A stretch of DNA of 64,000 nt. Origin: Bacteroidota bacterium. GTDB lineage: Bacteria > Bacteroidota > Bacteroidia > Cytophagales > Cyclobacteriaceae. The stretch lies in assembly GCA_947470895.1 (NCBI GenBank), contig CANIVF010000001.1:1-64000 (forward strand), written 5' to 3'. Shown one piece after another: positions 45,421 to 56,500 of this stretch. The notes beneath the pieces were generated by a model. That model did no database searches and had not been told where the DNA came from. It was given only the letters and a program-made list of their open reading frames with translations. Both the position numbers and the translations under genes were made by a program. Within the stretch, counting starts at the first letter, position 1; every line of letters begins with the position of its first letter.

Positions 45421-46416
45421 TCATCGGGAGAAAATAATAATAGCGAGCCCGAGCACATAAAGACCTAACATCGCCTTCAATATACGTACAATAGCAGGTG
45501 GTGCATTCTTAAATTCTTTCCACACATAAATACCCCAGATGGCGGCCACCACAGTAGCACCTTGCCCTAATCCATAGGAAATGGCAGGTCCTGCTTTTTC
45601 AGAAGCCAGTATACTGAACGACATACCCAGGCACCAGATGCAACCACCTAAAATTCCAACCAGGTGATTACGAAAATTTCCATTGAGGTAAGCCGAAAAT
45701 GAAACGCTATCACCACTGATGGGGAATCGCATCAGCAACGAATTGAAAATAAAATTGCTGATAAAAATGCCAACAGAAAAAATAAATAAGGCGGTGTAGG
45801 GTGTAAGCTTCAATACTTCTGGATTGGTAAAATCTGTAGTCATCGAGTTGGCTACATATGTATAAAATAGTCCCATCATGCTGCCGCTGATGATGGAGAG
45901 CGCTAATCCTGTAAAAGAAGTTTTCGCTTTTCCGGCTGATTGCTTTTGATAAGCAAATGCATTTAGACCAATGGCTACTGCAATACAAGCAACACCAGAA
46001 AACAATATGACCGGATTTCCCACAGGGGCATCGAGGTAATTGATGATAACACCAATAGCAAGGGCAAGGCCAATACCAACTGGAAAGGCTACAGACATGC
46101 CGGCTATTGCGATGGCTGCACTTAATAATATGTTGGCCGCATTGAATATCACACCACCTATAAATGCTGACCGAAGGTTTTCAAACGAACCTTGCTGAAG
46201 ATCCGCAATAAAGGCACGACCATTTTCCCCCATACTTCCCACAGTGAGAGCAAAAAGCAACGTGAATAGTACAATGCCGGAGACATAATCCCAATAAAAT
46301 AATTCAAATCTCCAGTTGCCCGCAGCCAGTTTTTGTGTGTTGGCCCATGAACCCCAGCAGAGCATCGTGATGAAACAGAAGAGCACTGCCGTGGAATAAC
46401 TTTCGATGATGAACAT
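45421..46416 (-). CDS. GRP/DMT-family sugar transporter
   Basis: A 331-residue membrane protein with about ten hydrophobic segments. ITMLCWGSWANTQKLA near residue 17 and GIGLALAIGVIINYLDAPVG near 115 are typical of the glucose/ribose porter and related DMT carriers, which use the ion gradient. It lies 12 bases after the ribokinase gene, which points to ribose or a similar pentose as cargo. It could also be a RhaT-like carrier. Confidence 0.8.
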   Translation of the reverse strand: MFIIESYSTAVLFCFITMLCWGSWANTQKLAAGNWRFELFYWDYVSGIVLFTLLFALTVGSMGENGRAFIADLQQGSFENLRSAFIGGVIFNAANILLSAAIAIAGMSVAFPVGIGLALAIGVIINYLDAPVGNPVILFSGVACIAVAIGLNAFAYQKQSAGKAKTSFTGLALSIISGSMMGLFYTYVANSMTTDFTNPEVLKLTPYTALFIFSVGIFISNFIFNSLLMRFPISGDSVSFSAYLNGNFRNHLVGILGGCIWCLGMSFSILASEKAGPAISYGLGQGATVVAAIWGIYVWKEFKNAPPAIVRILKAMLGLYVLGLAIIIFSR

Positions 46417-46428
46417 AAATTCGTAAGG

Positions 46429-47352
46429 TTAAGGATTCAAATGCAAAATGGTATCAACTTCTTTTCTGGAAGGCAAAGATGCTTGTGCCCCCATTCGTGT
46501 CACTGAAATGGATGCGGATACACTCGCAAACTTAACCGCTTGGGCTAATGATTTTTTTTCTGCCAGCGCAACTGCCAATGCACCGCTAAAACAGTCACCT
46601 GCTGCAGTAGTATCTACCACGCTAACGGATGGGGCTGCTACAAAGCCATCACTCATATTATCCGACCAATAGGCTCCTCGTTTTCCTAAAGTAATAACGA
46701 CATTTTTTATTCCTTTCTGATGAAATGCCTGTGCTGCTTTTCTCGCTGAATCATCATCGACAATCCTGATTCCTGTTAATAATTCAGCCTCGGTTTCGTT
46801 GGGTGTAATGACAAACACGTGTTTCCACACATCATCAAGAATTTTATTGGCAGGTGCTGGATTCACAATAATAGGTATAGATAGGGCTGAACATTGTTCA
46901 ATGATAAATTCAACAGTAGTGATTGGAATCTCTAACTGAACCAATACAATCGCAGGTGATGCAATGAAGTTGAAAAACGTTCGCAAGAGATCGGGTGTAA
47001 GATTTCCATTGGCACCGGGTGCAACGGCAATACAATTTTCTCCTTGCGCATCGACAGTAATCAAGGCAACACCGGATGGATGAGCTGTGTCGAATGTGAT
47101 GAAGTCGGTGTTGATACCTTCTTTATGGAATTGCGTATGAGCTTGTCGACCAAAAAGATCATCACCAAGATTGGCGATCAAAGAAACGTTACCTCCGAGT
47201 CGCGCTGCAGCTACTGCCTGATTGGCTCCCTTACCACCGGCATTCATGAAAAAGGTTCCGCCCAAAATAGTTTCACCGGGAGCGGGGAGACGCCCTGACT
47301 TAACTACCATGTCGGTATTCGAGCTACCGATAATATAAATAGGACTGGTCAT
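46429..47352 (-). CDS. rbsK: Ribokinase
   Basis: A 307-residue PfkB-family kinase. IIGSSNTDMVVKSGRLPAPG and NAGGKGANQAVAAARLGG are the N-terminal motifs specific to ribokinases. VVDTTAAGDCFSGALAVALA near residue 238 has the catalytic Asp and the anion hole. It phosphorylates ribose at O5. It lies 51 bases after the lactonase gene and 12 before the sugar transporter, so ribose from the nucleoside hydrolase can be carried in and phosphorylated. Confidence 0.94.
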   Translation of the reverse strand: MTSPIYIIGSSNTDMVVKSGRLPAPGETILGGTFFMNAGGKGANQAVAAARLGGNVSLIANLGDDLFGRQAHTQFHKEGINTDFITFDTAHPSGVALITVDAQGENCIAVAPGANGNLTPDLLRTFFNFIASPAIVLVQLEIPITTVEFIIEQCSALSIPIIVNPAPANKILDDVWKHVFVITPNETEAELLTGIRIVDDDSARKAAQAFHQKGIKNVVITLGKRGAYWSDNMSDGFVAAPSVSVVDTTAAGDCFSGALAVALAEKKSLAQAVKFASVSASISVTRMGAQASLPSRKEVDTILHLNP

Positions 47353-47403
47353 ACGACTTGAACACGACAGCGCGATGATCCGTAGTAAAGCGAGCGTGAT
47401 TAA

Positions 47404-48279
47404 TTAATAACGCTTGCCGGCTACTGCACTTTCAAATACTTCTACACACTTTCTGTCCTGGAGAGTAACAAAACAGGATTTTCCATCGGGTCCTCCGAAT
47501 GTGATGTTACTGGTAGACTTGCCTTTCATTTGAACTTCGCGAATTAACTTTCCTTCTGGAGACAAAATGGCAATGGTGCCTTTTCCGTGACGGGTCACGT
47601 AAAGATTACCAAGCTTGTCGCACTTCATCCCATCCATTCCAAAATCTTCAAACTTATAAAAGAGTCTTTTATTTGAAATATCTCCTTTGGCATTTACATC
47701 AAAGACCCAAATGTTTTTCTGAACACTTTCGTTCACATATAATTTCTTATCATCGGGGCTAAGTTCAATGCCATTGGTGGTCCCCATTTTGTCATCTAGC
47801 AATACCGATTTGCCTGGCCCATCGATGCGCCAGATTTTTCCTGTGCTTTCTTTCCAACTTGGATCGGAAGCAAAGAGTTGCCCTTTTTTATTAATACATA
47901 AATCGTTGGGCTGATTGAAAAGATCATTGTGCGCATAGATAGTAACTGCCTTTGTCTTTTTATCCAACTTCAATACGTTGTGTCCTTTCCAATCGGCCAA
48001 CAACATATTTCCTTTTTTATCAAACATGATGGCATTGGCAATGCTTGGACTGGGCAGTGTTACATATAAATCCACCTCTCCATTAGGGCGCACAAGGCCG
48101 ATGGTACCATCTTTTTGAAAGTTTACTACATATAAATTTCCCGCTTTATCCACATTAGGTCCTTCAATGTTTTCTGAAAAAATATTCTCAGCAGTGAGAT
48201 CACGCGCTTCATAATATTGCGCCTGTGAGAAGGCTACAATAGCTAAACAGGAAAGTAAAACGGGGAGGTTCTTGATCAT
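47404..48279 (-). CDS. Exported SMP-30/gluconolactonase-like protein
   Basis: A 291-residue six-bladed propeller of the SMP-30 family with a signal peptide (MIKNLPVLLSCLAIVAFSQAQ). ENIEGPNVDKAGNLYVVNF, QPNDLCINKKGQLFASDPSW and GTTNGIELSPDDKKLYVNES carry the metal-binding Glu, Asn and Asp of the family. Members hydrolyse sugar lactones. Its start overlaps the end of the FucP-like transporter gene by four bases, so the two are coupled, hinting at a lactone made from an imported sugar or used outside the cell. Confidence 0.88.
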   Translation of the reverse strand: MIKNLPVLLSCLAIVAFSQAQYYEARDLTAENIFSENIEGPNVDKAGNLYVVNFQKDGTIGLVRPNGEVDLYVTLPSPSIANAIMFDKKGNMLLADWKGHNVLKLDKKTKAVTIYAHNDLFNQPNDLCINKKGQLFASDPSWKESTGKIWRIDGPGKSVLLDDKMGTTNGIELSPDDKKLYVNESVQKNIWVFDVNAKGDISNKRLFYKFEDFGMDGMKCDKLGNLYVTRHGKGTIAILSPEGKLIREVQMKGKSTSNITFGGPDGKSCFVTLQDRKCVEVFESAVAGKRY

Positions 48280-49562
48280 ATAGTTCTTCCTACTTTATGA
48301 CCTTTGATAGCAAAATACATAATGTAGAGATAGCAAGGAAGCATCATCAGGTAAGCATCTTTGCTGTTAAATATTTCTGAAAGCTGACCATAGATGAGCG
48401 GAAGAATGGCACCTCCGGCAATGGACATAATCAGTACTGCCGAAGCAATTTTAGTGAACTTACCCAGGCCATCAATAGCCAGAGGGAAGATGGCTGGCCA
48501 CATCAGTGAGTTGGCCAGACCAAGTAGAGCGATAAAGGCAACAGAAACGTATCCATCAGTAACCACTGCACCTATGGTGAAAATTACACCAAGCCAGGTG
48601 CAGATTTTTAAAGCGGTGGATTGCGACATGTATTTTGGTATCGCCACAATGCCGACAACGTATCCGATGAGCATGAAGGCTAATGTTGCCTGAGTAAAAT
48701 AGCGTGCCGTAGATAATTCAATCCCCAGCGATTTTCCGTAACTGATGATAGTATCACCGGCAAGTACTTCTACACCTACATATAAGAAGATGGCTAAGGC
48801 ACCTAAAATCAGGTGAGGAAATTGGAATACGCTGGTCTTATTAATATTAGCTGCTGCCGATCCTTCGCTTTCAACGCTATCATCAATTTCGGGAAGCGAA
48901 GAGAATAGAATAGCGATACCAAAGAACACCAACACACCAGCAATAATCATATAAGGCCCAACAACACGCCCGGCAAGTTCATCAAGGGCTGCATTTTTAG
49001 AAACTGCATCCATGGAATTTAAACTGGCTTCCAATGCATCCACATTATTGAGTGCGATATATCCGAAAATTAAGCCGGCCAGAATTCCTGCTACTTTATT
49101 ACAAATGCCTACAATGCTAATGCGCATAGCAGCACTTTCTATTGGACCAATGATTGTAACATATGGATTAGAGGCAGTTTGCAACAGAGCCATGCCACCA
49201 CCGATGATAAAGAGTCCTATCAAAAACATATCGTAGTTGCGCGCCTCAGCGGCAGGCACAAAAAGGATAGCACCAGCAGCCATCACAAATAAACCGATCG
49301 ACATTCCTTTTTTATAACCGGTCTTTTTTAACACATATGATGAAGGAATTGCCATAACTGTATAGGCGATAAAAAATGCGGTGGCTACCAGATAGGATTG
49401 AAAATCAGTCTGTAATTCGCATGCAATTTTCAGATAAGGGATAAGCGTTCCGTTTATCCAGGTAACAAATCCAAAAATGAAAAACAGAATTCCGATAATC
49501 GTCAGTGACATCAGGTAGCTCGAGGGACGGTTTTGGGTCATGGGGTGAAGGGGTTTAGGCAT
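48276..49562 (-). CDS. FucP-like sugar:proton symporter of the MFS
   Basis: A 428-residue membrane protein with twelve predicted segments. IGILFFIFGFVTWINGTLIP near residue 18 carries the N-terminal motif of L-fucose permeases, and LQTASNPYVTIIGP near 126 the conserved Asn/Pro helix. A second ATG at 49541 (MTQNRPSSYL…) could be the true start. It is the first gene of the minus-strand sugar operon and is coupled by a four-base overlap to the SMP-30 protein. Exact sugar unknown. Confidence 0.9.
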   Translation of the reverse strand: MPKPLHPMTQNRPSSYLMSLTIIGILFFIFGFVTWINGTLIPYLKIACELQTDFQSYLVATAFFIAYTVMAIPSSYVLKKTGYKKGMSIGLFVMAAGAILFVPAAEARNYDMFLIGLFIIGGGMALLQTASNPYVTIIGPIESAAMRISIVGICNKVAGILAGLIFGYIALNNVDALEASLNSMDAVSKNAALDELAGRVVGPYMIIAGVLVFFGIAILFSSLPEIDDSVESEGSAAANINKTSVFQFPHLILGALAIFLYVGVEVLAGDTIISYGKSLGIELSTARYFTQATLAFMLIGYVVGIVAIPKYMSQSTALKICTWLGVIFTIGAVVTDGYVSVAFIALLGLANSLMWPAIFPLAIDGLGKFTKIASAVLIMSIAGGAILPLIYGQLSEIFNSKDAYLMMLPCYLYIMYFAIKGHKVGRTI

Positions 49563-49577
49563 TCAGAAGTAAACTTC

Positions 49578-49585
49578 TATTTTTG
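49578..49585 (+). promoter_or_regulatory. Possible -7 promoter element for the nucleotidyltransferase
   Basis: TATTTTTG fits TAnnTTTG. It overlaps the TTG at 49583 that could open the longest frame, which argues against that start and for the TTG at 49637. Upstream, GTTTA sits where a TTTG would be expected. Confidence 0.4.
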
Positions 49586-49636
49586 CACAGGTTTAGTTTT
49601 AACGGTAATTACTCACTTTTAATTTATTCAAACAAG

Positions 49637-50539
49637 TTGAAAAAGGATCAAAAACTTTCTTTGCTAGTAATGGCAGCCGGCATGGGTAGCCGGTATGGCG
49701 GCATCAAACAAATTGATGGCTTTGGCCCCAATGGTGAAACCATCATGGACTATTCTCTCTACGATGCCATCCGGTCGGGGTTCGATAAAATCGTATTTGT
49801 GGTGCGTGAAGAAATAAAAGAAACCGTTAAGGAGATTTTCCTTCCCAAGCTGCAGGGCAAGGCGGAGGTTCATTTTGTAGTTCAGTCGTTGGAAAAATTT
49901 GTACCGGCCCAATACCTTCCCATCGATAGAAAAAAACCGTGGGGCACTACACACGCTATGCTTTGTGGCAAAGAGGTGATCGATGGTCCTTTTGCGGTAA
50001 TCAATGCCGATGATTTTTATGGCAAAGAGGCATTTGGATCGCTGGCCAGTTTTTTTGCTACGGCACCTAAACACCATCATGCCATGGTAGGTTATACATT
50101 GAAAAACGTATTATCTGAATATGGAAGTGTTTCACGCGGAGTGGCACAGCGCGATGCGGAGGGCTACCTCAAAAGCATGAGAGAACATACTGTAATTGCG
50201 CGCGAAGGCGATAAAATCATTTCTAAAAACGAAGGCAATATCGAGTTGGATGCCGAAGTGCCTGTATCCATGAATTGCTGGGGCTTTCAGGCAGAGGCGT
50301 TTGATCTCACTGAAAAAATGTTTGTGGAGTTTGTTGAAAAAAATCACAAAAATCCTTCAGCTGAATTTTATATTGCACTGATGGTAAGCGAAATCATTAA
50401 TCAAGGTCTTGGTAAAGTACATATTCTTCCAGGAGGAAAAACCTGGTTTGGTGTCACCTATAAGGAAGATAAAGAAGAAGTTTCTCAAAAGATCAAAGAC
50501 CTCGTTCATCAAGGTGTGTATCCTTCAAAGCTTTGGTGA
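49637..50539 (+). CDS. NDP-sugar-type nucleotidyltransferase
   Basis: A 300-residue protein from the TTG at 49637 (MKKDQKLSLLVMAAG…); no ATG is available before the nucleotide-binding loop. LLVMAAGMGSRYGGIKQIDG is the signature of sugar-1-phosphate nucleotidyltransferases, AVINADDFYGKEAFG carries the Mg-binding Asp pair, and MNCWGFQAEAFDLTE follows. It should form an NDP-sugar from NTP and a sugar phosphate, or a similar activated alcohol. It is divergent from the sugar operon; 43 bases separate it from the peptidase gene downstream. Confidence 0.88.
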   Translation: MKKDQKLSLLVMAAGMGSRYGGIKQIDGFGPNGETIMDYSLYDAIRSGFDKIVFVVREEIKETVKEIFLPKLQGKAEVHFVVQSLEKFVPAQYLPIDRKKPWGTTHAMLCGKEVIDGPFAVINADDFYGKEAFGSLASFFATAPKHHHAMVGYTLKNVLSEYGSVSRGVAQRDAEGYLKSMREHTVIAREGDKIISKNEGNIELDAEVPVSMNCWGFQAEAFDLTEKMFVEFVEKNHKNPSAEFYIALMVSEIINQGLGKVHILPGGKTWFGVTYKEDKEEVSQKIKDLVHQGVYPSKLW

Positions 50540-50582
50540 TCATTCAGTATTCATTAGCCTTTAATCAAAGTAATATTCAAAA

Positions 50583-52082
50583 ATGATGATCAGAAAATAT
50601 TTAGCCGTCTCTTTCATTCTCATAGGATTCCAGGCGTATTCTCAACAGGATCCGGTAGCGGTTAAATATGCAACCACCATTACAACCGAAGATTTAAAAG
50701 AGAACTTATCCATCATCGCATCGGATGCGATGGAAGGTCGTGAAACAGGTAAGCGCGGACAGAAAATGGCAGCTGCTTTTATTGCTTCTTATTTTGAAGA
50801 GTTGGGATTGACGACTCCCGTGAACGGAAGTTTTTATCAGCCCGTACCACTCTTTAGTGCAGGTGTACCCGTGGTTACTTTAAAATCTGGCTCCATGGAA
50901 TTCACCAGGGAGGAGTATATGTATACCGGCTCGTTGGCAACCGCAGGATTGGTTGATGTTCCTTTGCTGTTTGTTGGTGAAGGAGCGGAAGAAGAAATAA
51001 AATCCGTTGACGTTAAAGGTAAGGCTGTCATGTTTTTGTTAGACCCCGGGGCATCGGTCATGAATAACCCATCGATCCGCGCCATGCGTGATCAAGGAGC
51101 GAGTATGGTTTTCGCTGTGATTGAAAAGGAAGATGACTTCAAACGAACCACCAGTATGATCAGAGGTTTTGCGGGTGGAAGACTATCTCTTACGAAGCAA
51201 CCAAATCAAACCGGTAACACGGGTGTGTTTTATCTTTCTGCTCAAGCTGCCGGAAAAATTTTCAAGACCACATATGATAAGTTGAAGAAAGCATCCACTG
51301 ATAAGAAGCTGGACAAGATTAAGCCTTCGGTAGTTTCATATTCCATTGAACAAGTTTATGGAGAGATAAAATCTGAAAACATTCTGGGCTTTATGGAAGG
51401 TTCTGACAAGAAGGATGAAGTGTTGGTGATCACCGCCCATTATGATCACATCGGTATATCATCACGAGCGGAAGGTGATAAAATTAATAATGGTGCCGAT
51501 GACGATGGATCAGGTACCGTAGCAGTATTGGCGATGGCAAAGGCATTTGTGCAGGCTAAAAAAGATGGTGAAGGGCCTCGCAGAAGTATTTTGTTTATGA
51601 CCGTTACCGGAGAAGAGAAGGGATTGCTTGGATCGCGCTATTATACCGATAACAATCCCGTGTATCCATTAAGTAGCACTATAGCGAATTTGAATATCGA
51701 TATGATAGGCCGCAGAGATCCGAATCATAAAGGCAGTGCTCCTTACGTGTATGTGATTGGCTCTGATAAGCTTTCTTCTGATTTGCACACGTTGAGTGAA
51801 TCAACCAATAAGACCTACACCAACTTGATTTTTGATTATACCTATAATGATGAGAACCATCCGGAACGCATATACTATCGTTCGGATCATTGGAACTTTG
51901 CCAAGAATAATATTCCCATCATTTTTTATTTTGATGGCGTTCATGAAGATTATCATAAGCCCAGTGATGAAGTAGATAAAATTGAATTTGATTTATTGTC
52001 ACTTCGCACGAAAGCAGTTTTTCACACCGCCTGGGAAATTGCCAATCGCGATAGCCGCTTGGCGGTGGATAGGAAGAAATGA
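50583..52082 (+). CDS. Exported M28-family aminopeptidase
   Basis: A 499-residue protein with a signal peptide (MMIRKYLAVSFILIGFQAYSQ). An inserted PA-like domain spans residues ~110–250. The zinc peptidase core then gives VLVITAHYDHIG (His and Asp ligands), NNGADDDGSGTVAVLAMAKA (Asp), MTVTGEEKGLLGSRYY (catalytic Glu and Glu ligand) and the final His in FDGVHEDYHKPSD. It should remove N-terminal residues from peptides outside the inner membrane. Confidence 0.92.
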   Translation: MMIRKYLAVSFILIGFQAYSQQDPVAVKYATTITTEDLKENLSIIASDAMEGRETGKRGQKMAAAFIASYFEELGLTTPVNGSFYQPVPLFSAGVPVVTLKSGSMEFTREEYMYTGSLATAGLVDVPLLFVGEGAEEEIKSVDVKGKAVMFLLDPGASVMNNPSIRAMRDQGASMVFAVIEKEDDFKRTTSMIRGFAGGRLSLTKQPNQTGNTGVFYLSAQAAGKIFKTTYDKLKKASTDKKLDKIKPSVVSYSIEQVYGEIKSENILGFMEGSDKKDEVLVITAHYDHIGISSRAEGDKINNGADDDGSGTVAVLAMAKAFVQAKKDGEGPRRSILFMTVTGEEKGLLGSRYYTDNNPVYPLSSTIANLNIDMIGRRDPNHKGSAPYVYVIGSDKLSSDLHTLSESTNKTYTNLIFDYTYNDENHPERIYYRSDHWNFAKNNIPIIFYFDGVHEDYHKPSDEVDKIEFDLLSLRTKAVFHTAWEIANRDSRLAVDRKK

Positions 52083-52102
52083 GATTAGTCGGTAATAAAA
52101 TT

Positions 52103-52127
52103 AAAAAGGCTCCCATGGAGCCTTTTT
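52103..52127. terminator. Bidirectional terminator between the M28 peptidase gene and lipA
   Basis: AAAAAGGCTCC and GGAGCCTTTTT pair around CAT. Both strands run into T-tracts, so it can serve both converging genes. Confidence 0.85.
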
Positions 52128-52145
52128 CTATTCTTTAGTTTCGTG

Positions 52146-53033
52146 TTATTCAAAAGGAACATGAACATGTCGCTCGGCATGATAGCTGGAGCGCACTAGC
52201 GGACCTGACTCAACATACTTCAAGCCACGCTTTAATCCTTCTTCTCTGTACATACCAAATACATCCGGATGAATAAACTCAGCTACTTCCAAATGCATTT
52301 TTGTTGGCTGAAGATATTGGCCGAGTGTGAGAATCATTAGTCCATGCTCAACTAAGTCGTCCATAGCTTTGAATACTTCTTCTTTGGTTTCGCCAACACC
52401 AAGCATGATTCCAGACTTTGTTCTCTTACCTGCTTCGCGTGTTCTCTTGATCTGCTCAAGACTACGCTCGTACTTGGCTTGCGGTCTTACCATTCGGTAC
52501 AATCTTCCAACAGTTTCCATGTTATGAGAAACCACTTCTTGTCCACCTTCAATCATGTGATACAAGGCATCCCAATTTCCTTTCGTATCAGGGATTAAGG
52601 TTTCAATGGTTGTTTGCGGACTTGCTGCTTTAGTTTGAATAACAGTCTGGTACCAGATTTCTGCACCACGATCTTTCAGTTCATCACGGTTTACAGAAGT
52701 GATCACCGCGTGTTTCACACCCATGAGTTTGATTGCTTCGGCTACACGGGTAGGTTCGTCAGCATCATATTCAGTAGGGCGGCCCGTGGCTACTGCACAA
52801 AAGGTGCAACTGCGTGTGCACACATTTCCTAAGATCATGAAGGTGGCTGTCCCCTCACCCCAGCATTCGCCCATGTTGGGGCAATTGCCACTTTCACAAA
52901 TGGTGTGAAGTTTATGTTCGTCCACCAGCTTGCGCACTTTCGCGTACTCAGGCCCAATGGGCAACTTAACCCGTAGCCAATCGGGTTTGCGTTTTTTGGT
53001 TTCTACTTTTGATAGGACGGGTAATTCAATCAT
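52146..53033 (-). CDS. lipA: Lipoyl synthase
   Basis: A 295-residue radical SAM enzyme. [12 protein letters not shown] is the auxiliary cluster motif, [10 protein letters not shown] the radical SAM CxxxCxxC, and [11 protein letters not shown] near the C terminus the conserved Arg-Ser-Ser. It inserts two sulphur atoms into the octanoyl chain on a lipoyl domain. It follows gcvH, one of its acceptor proteins, by 51 bases on the same strand. Confidence 0.96.
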   Translation of the reverse strand: MIELPVLSKVETKKRKPDWLRVKLPIGPEYAKVRKLVDEHKLHTICESGNCPNMGECWGEGTATFMILGNVCTRSCTFCAVATGRPTEYDADEPTRVAEAIKLMGVKHAVITSVNRDELKDRGAEIWYQTVIQTKAASPQTTIETLIPDTKGNWDALYHMIEGGQEVVSHNMETVGRLYRMVRPQAKYERSLEQIKRTREAGKRTKSGIMLGVGETKEEVFKAMDDLVEHGLMILTLGQYLQPTKMHLEVAEFIHPDVFGMYREEGLKRGLKYVESGPLVRSSYHAERHVHVPFE

Positions 53034-53084
53034 AATAAGATATCGTTATTCGAACAACGAAATAACCATCAACTAATAAACCAA

Positions 53085-53465
53085 TTACTTACCAATAAGT
53101 TCCTTGTATTGATCTGCAGAAAGAAGATCACTTGTCTCCGTTGCATTGCTGATCAAAACCTTTACCATCCAGCCATCTCCGTAAGGATCGTTGTTTACTT
53201 TTTCAGGGGCACTTTCCAATGAATTATTGAACTCTGTTACTTTTCCGCTCACAGGCATGTATAAATCTGATACAGTCTTAACGGCTTCTACAGTGCCAAA
53301 CACTTCGTGCTGTTTCACCACCTGGCCAACATAAGAGATATCAACGTATACAATGTCACCTAATTCATTTTGGGCAAAATCGGTGATGCCAATAGTGGCA
53401 GATTCGCCTTCAATTTTGATCCATTCGTGGTCTTTGGTGTACTTGAGGTCTTGCGGGATATTCAT
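53085..53465 (-). CDS. gcvH: Glycine cleavage system H protein
   Basis: A 126-residue lipoyl protein from the ATG at 53465 ([20 protein letters not shown]); eight codons open upstream include part of the promoter region. [19 protein letters not shown] holds the lipoylated Lys. It carries the aminomethyl group between the P and T proteins of glycine cleavage. It lies between sprA and lipA; a promoter for it appears to lie across the end of sprA. Confidence 0.95.
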   Translation of the reverse strand: MNIPQDLKYTKDHEWIKIEGESATIGITDFAQNELGDIVYVDISYVGQVVKQHEVFGTVEAVKTVSDLYMPVSGKVTEFNNSLESAPEKVNNDPYGDGWMVKVLISNATETSDLLSADQYKELIGK

Positions 53466-53486
53466 AGCATGGAATAATTTAAGGTT

Positions 53487-53520
53487 CAAAAATAGTGAAA
53501 CCCCTGCTCTATTGGGCCAA
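53487..53520 (-). promoter_or_regulatory. Bacteroidota-type promoter for gcvH
   Basis: On the minus strand, TTG (53520–53518), a 23-base spacer and TATTTTTG (53494–53487) fit the -33/-7 pattern, at the long end of the spacing range. The -33 part lies inside the last codons of sprA. The gcvH ATG is 21 bases downstream of the -7 box. Confidence 0.5.
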
Positions 53521-56500
53521 ATTAAATATGATTTTTATCCCGCCCCGGGTAGTCGATCTGCGGAACGAATTGGTCACCAGTGGTTCATTGATGGTTCGTT
53601 CCACATATCCTTGAATTCTCAATTTCTGGTTGATGAGGTAACTTACGTTCGGGCGAAGCTGGAAGTTAATGTTACCGTTGGTGATGGTATTCACCTCTTC
53701 AATTTTTCTCTGGATGGTTCGGTTGTTGGCAACACTCATATTCAATTGGAAGGTAATGTCATTCTTTAAGGTAATCACGCGACCATTGTCTTTGAAGGGA
53801 AGTTTCATGTTCGCTTTGGTGTAGCCCACATCAATGGACCAGTCTTTACTGTTTAGTTCAGTGATTTGTGAGTTTGAAATATTGAGGGCCAGATCGCGTT
53901 TTGTTTTGTATTCAAAGCGCACATTCAATTTACTTTTGGTGCGGAAGTTTACACCAACCAAGGGTGCAAATTGTTCGCTGATCATCACCTGACTGATTAC
54001 ATATACAGGAATCAATTCTCCTTTAGAATTGGTTTTTGATGCAAACTGCCCATTGTTATAATCTTCAATAGGATTGTTAATCCCTACATTCGTATATTCT
54101 AATGAGTTGGTATAGTTCACTACCGAGAAGGTAGAACTATAAGCATGATTAAGTGTGATGGATTGAAACACATCTTTCAGTGCTTCTATTTTGTTTAATC
54201 CTGAGTAATCAATTCGCCAGTTAGGAAATGGGATGGCCGGGAAAGGAGAGAGGTTCACCGTCTCTGCAGATTTTCCGGTATACGCTGCAATGAATGCAGG
54301 TATTAAAACATCTTGCGATCGGGTTTCATAAGAATTGCCAGTGATGCTTGTAAATCGTTGTTGAAGCGTACCTATGTTCTCTGAGAATTGATTGAAGACG
54401 GTAGAGTTGACACTTTCATTGTTTTTAAACGCAGTGTTTATGGAGAGAATGGAAACTTTGTAAGATCCCATTCTACTCGGGCTCAATGATTCGTATGCAT
54501 TTCCCGTAGAATCAATCCGGAAAATTTCCTGGAAGGAAGTATTAGAATTCTTTTTAATGTCGAGTTGAATTTTGAGTGAAGCGGATGGCTCTATGCTCGC
54601 TCGCATACTCAGGTCTTTTGTTTGCACTTGACTAAACGGAGTTGTCAGCTTATTGCTTTTGGTGAGCCAACCATTGGCAGCTGCTTTTTTCTGAAAGTCT
54701 GATTCTTGTTGACCAAGTACAAATCTCCAACCTGGAGCATTCCAATCTTTATCCATTCCAAAGAGACTTGGCGTTTGTGTAAAGCCAGGAAGAATCGTGC
54801 CTTGCGATATGGTATAGGTACCTGTAATATTTCGAACAGACATAATAAGACGCAACAATGATTTGACAGCTTTCAATTCGGGTGGCCGCTTCACCGTGTC
54901 GGGTTGCGTTTGTTTTTGTGTTGTCGTTATGGAACTTGGTCGCGATGGAGTATTAATTTTTTTCAGGAAGCCGATTTTATTATACAGCTTCACCATATCA
55001 ATTTTTCCATTCAAGCCTTGCTCTTGTGTGTTTTGAATAATGTTTCCCAGCCGAAGACTATCAGCTTTTTCTAATGGCCCTGCCCTCCAGTTATAACCAA
55101 CGTTGTAGCGGTATTCAGATCCCAGCCAATCAACCAATGGAATTTTTTCGAAGGGGAGTGTATAATTGGCCGTGATGTTTTGACTGAAGTTTTTCATACG
55201 ACCAAGTTTTTTCAGATTCTCCTTCACAATTTTGATGGAATCTTCATTATCCAGATCTCCATCGGGTTCATCGATAATCGCATTGGTCTGTGCACTATAA
55301 TCCAGCGTAAGCGCTTTGGTTAAACTCCATCGCACGTTGTAATTTCTATTAAAGACAAAGAATTTTTGAAAGTTAGGTATTGAACTTGCTGCATCGGTGT
55401 TGGCATTGCGATAAACCATTTTATTGAAGGATCGGTCTAAATCACCTCGTATAGAAATATTGGATGGCAATGGATTGAAGTTAAGATCCTTGATCAGTTT
55501 CCAGGCTGGTAATGACAATGCCTTTGAATCTTTAAAAGGTTCAAACCCTTTAAACTTGGGTGAGTATTGCCAGGTAACAGCACCTTTATAATTTCTCCTC
55601 GTATTTTCCTGTAGGTTGAAGTTTGTTTGAGTGGCTTCGCTGAAGGCATAGGTGAATGAAAAATTTTCGATGTCGTAAATATGTAGTTTGGCGTCCTTAT
55701 TTAATTTCACTTTTCGTACGTTCGAGAAATTTAAACTTCGCCTGACGGATTGATCCTGAATAATTTTCAGGTACGCTTCTCGCTCTGAGTCCGTATTGAA
55801 TGATTTCAACGCGGCATCCAGCCGCAAGTCGGGATTGGCCGGATCAAAGTTGGGATTGATCGTAGTATTTTCATAACTGATGAACATCGGAATTTTTAAG
55901 CCTGTCCATTGAGGCAATAACTTATCTACATTAATATTGGCCGAAACATCATACGAAGTGGTTTCACCACGGGCACGTTCAGAAATTTTTGATTGAACAC
56001 CACCATAACCAAAACTGATATGCCTCAACGATCCGGTAACGGTACCTAAATCGGCAAGCTTGGTGTTCAACACGACATTCGTTGCCCACCCTGCCGTGCG
56101 ATCAAAGTCTGTAAGGCGCAGTTCATTGGCCCATATACAAACATCAAATGCCTTGGCATCGTCACTGCGCGGATTGCGCACACCAATCATCATCATGCGC
56201 ACCTGGCTCAGGTCAGGTCTTCCTAAAATCCGAATGCCGTGTTTATCAATTTTTTTTGGTCCTTCCTGTGGAAACAAAATTCCTAAGTTAGCGCCTTCTC
56301 GATCACGTTGAGATTTTAAAGCATAAAGCTCGTTGAGGTCTAAATCAATTTGATTTTGATCTGGCCAGATGATGGAAATATCTCGTCCATTATCGCCAGC
56401 CGGAGTGATCTTTAACGGCAATTCAATTTCATAATAGTTTTCATCAAAGTCAGTGCCCAGGCGAACGAAAGCAACGAGTTGGTTGTCCTGCAAATTGTTT

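Noticed and set aside
49583-49636. Longer N terminus for the nucleotidyltransferase from TTG at 49583
   Set aside because: It overlaps a TATTTTTG promoter-like box and adds residues ahead of the nucleotide-binding loop that have no family counterpart.
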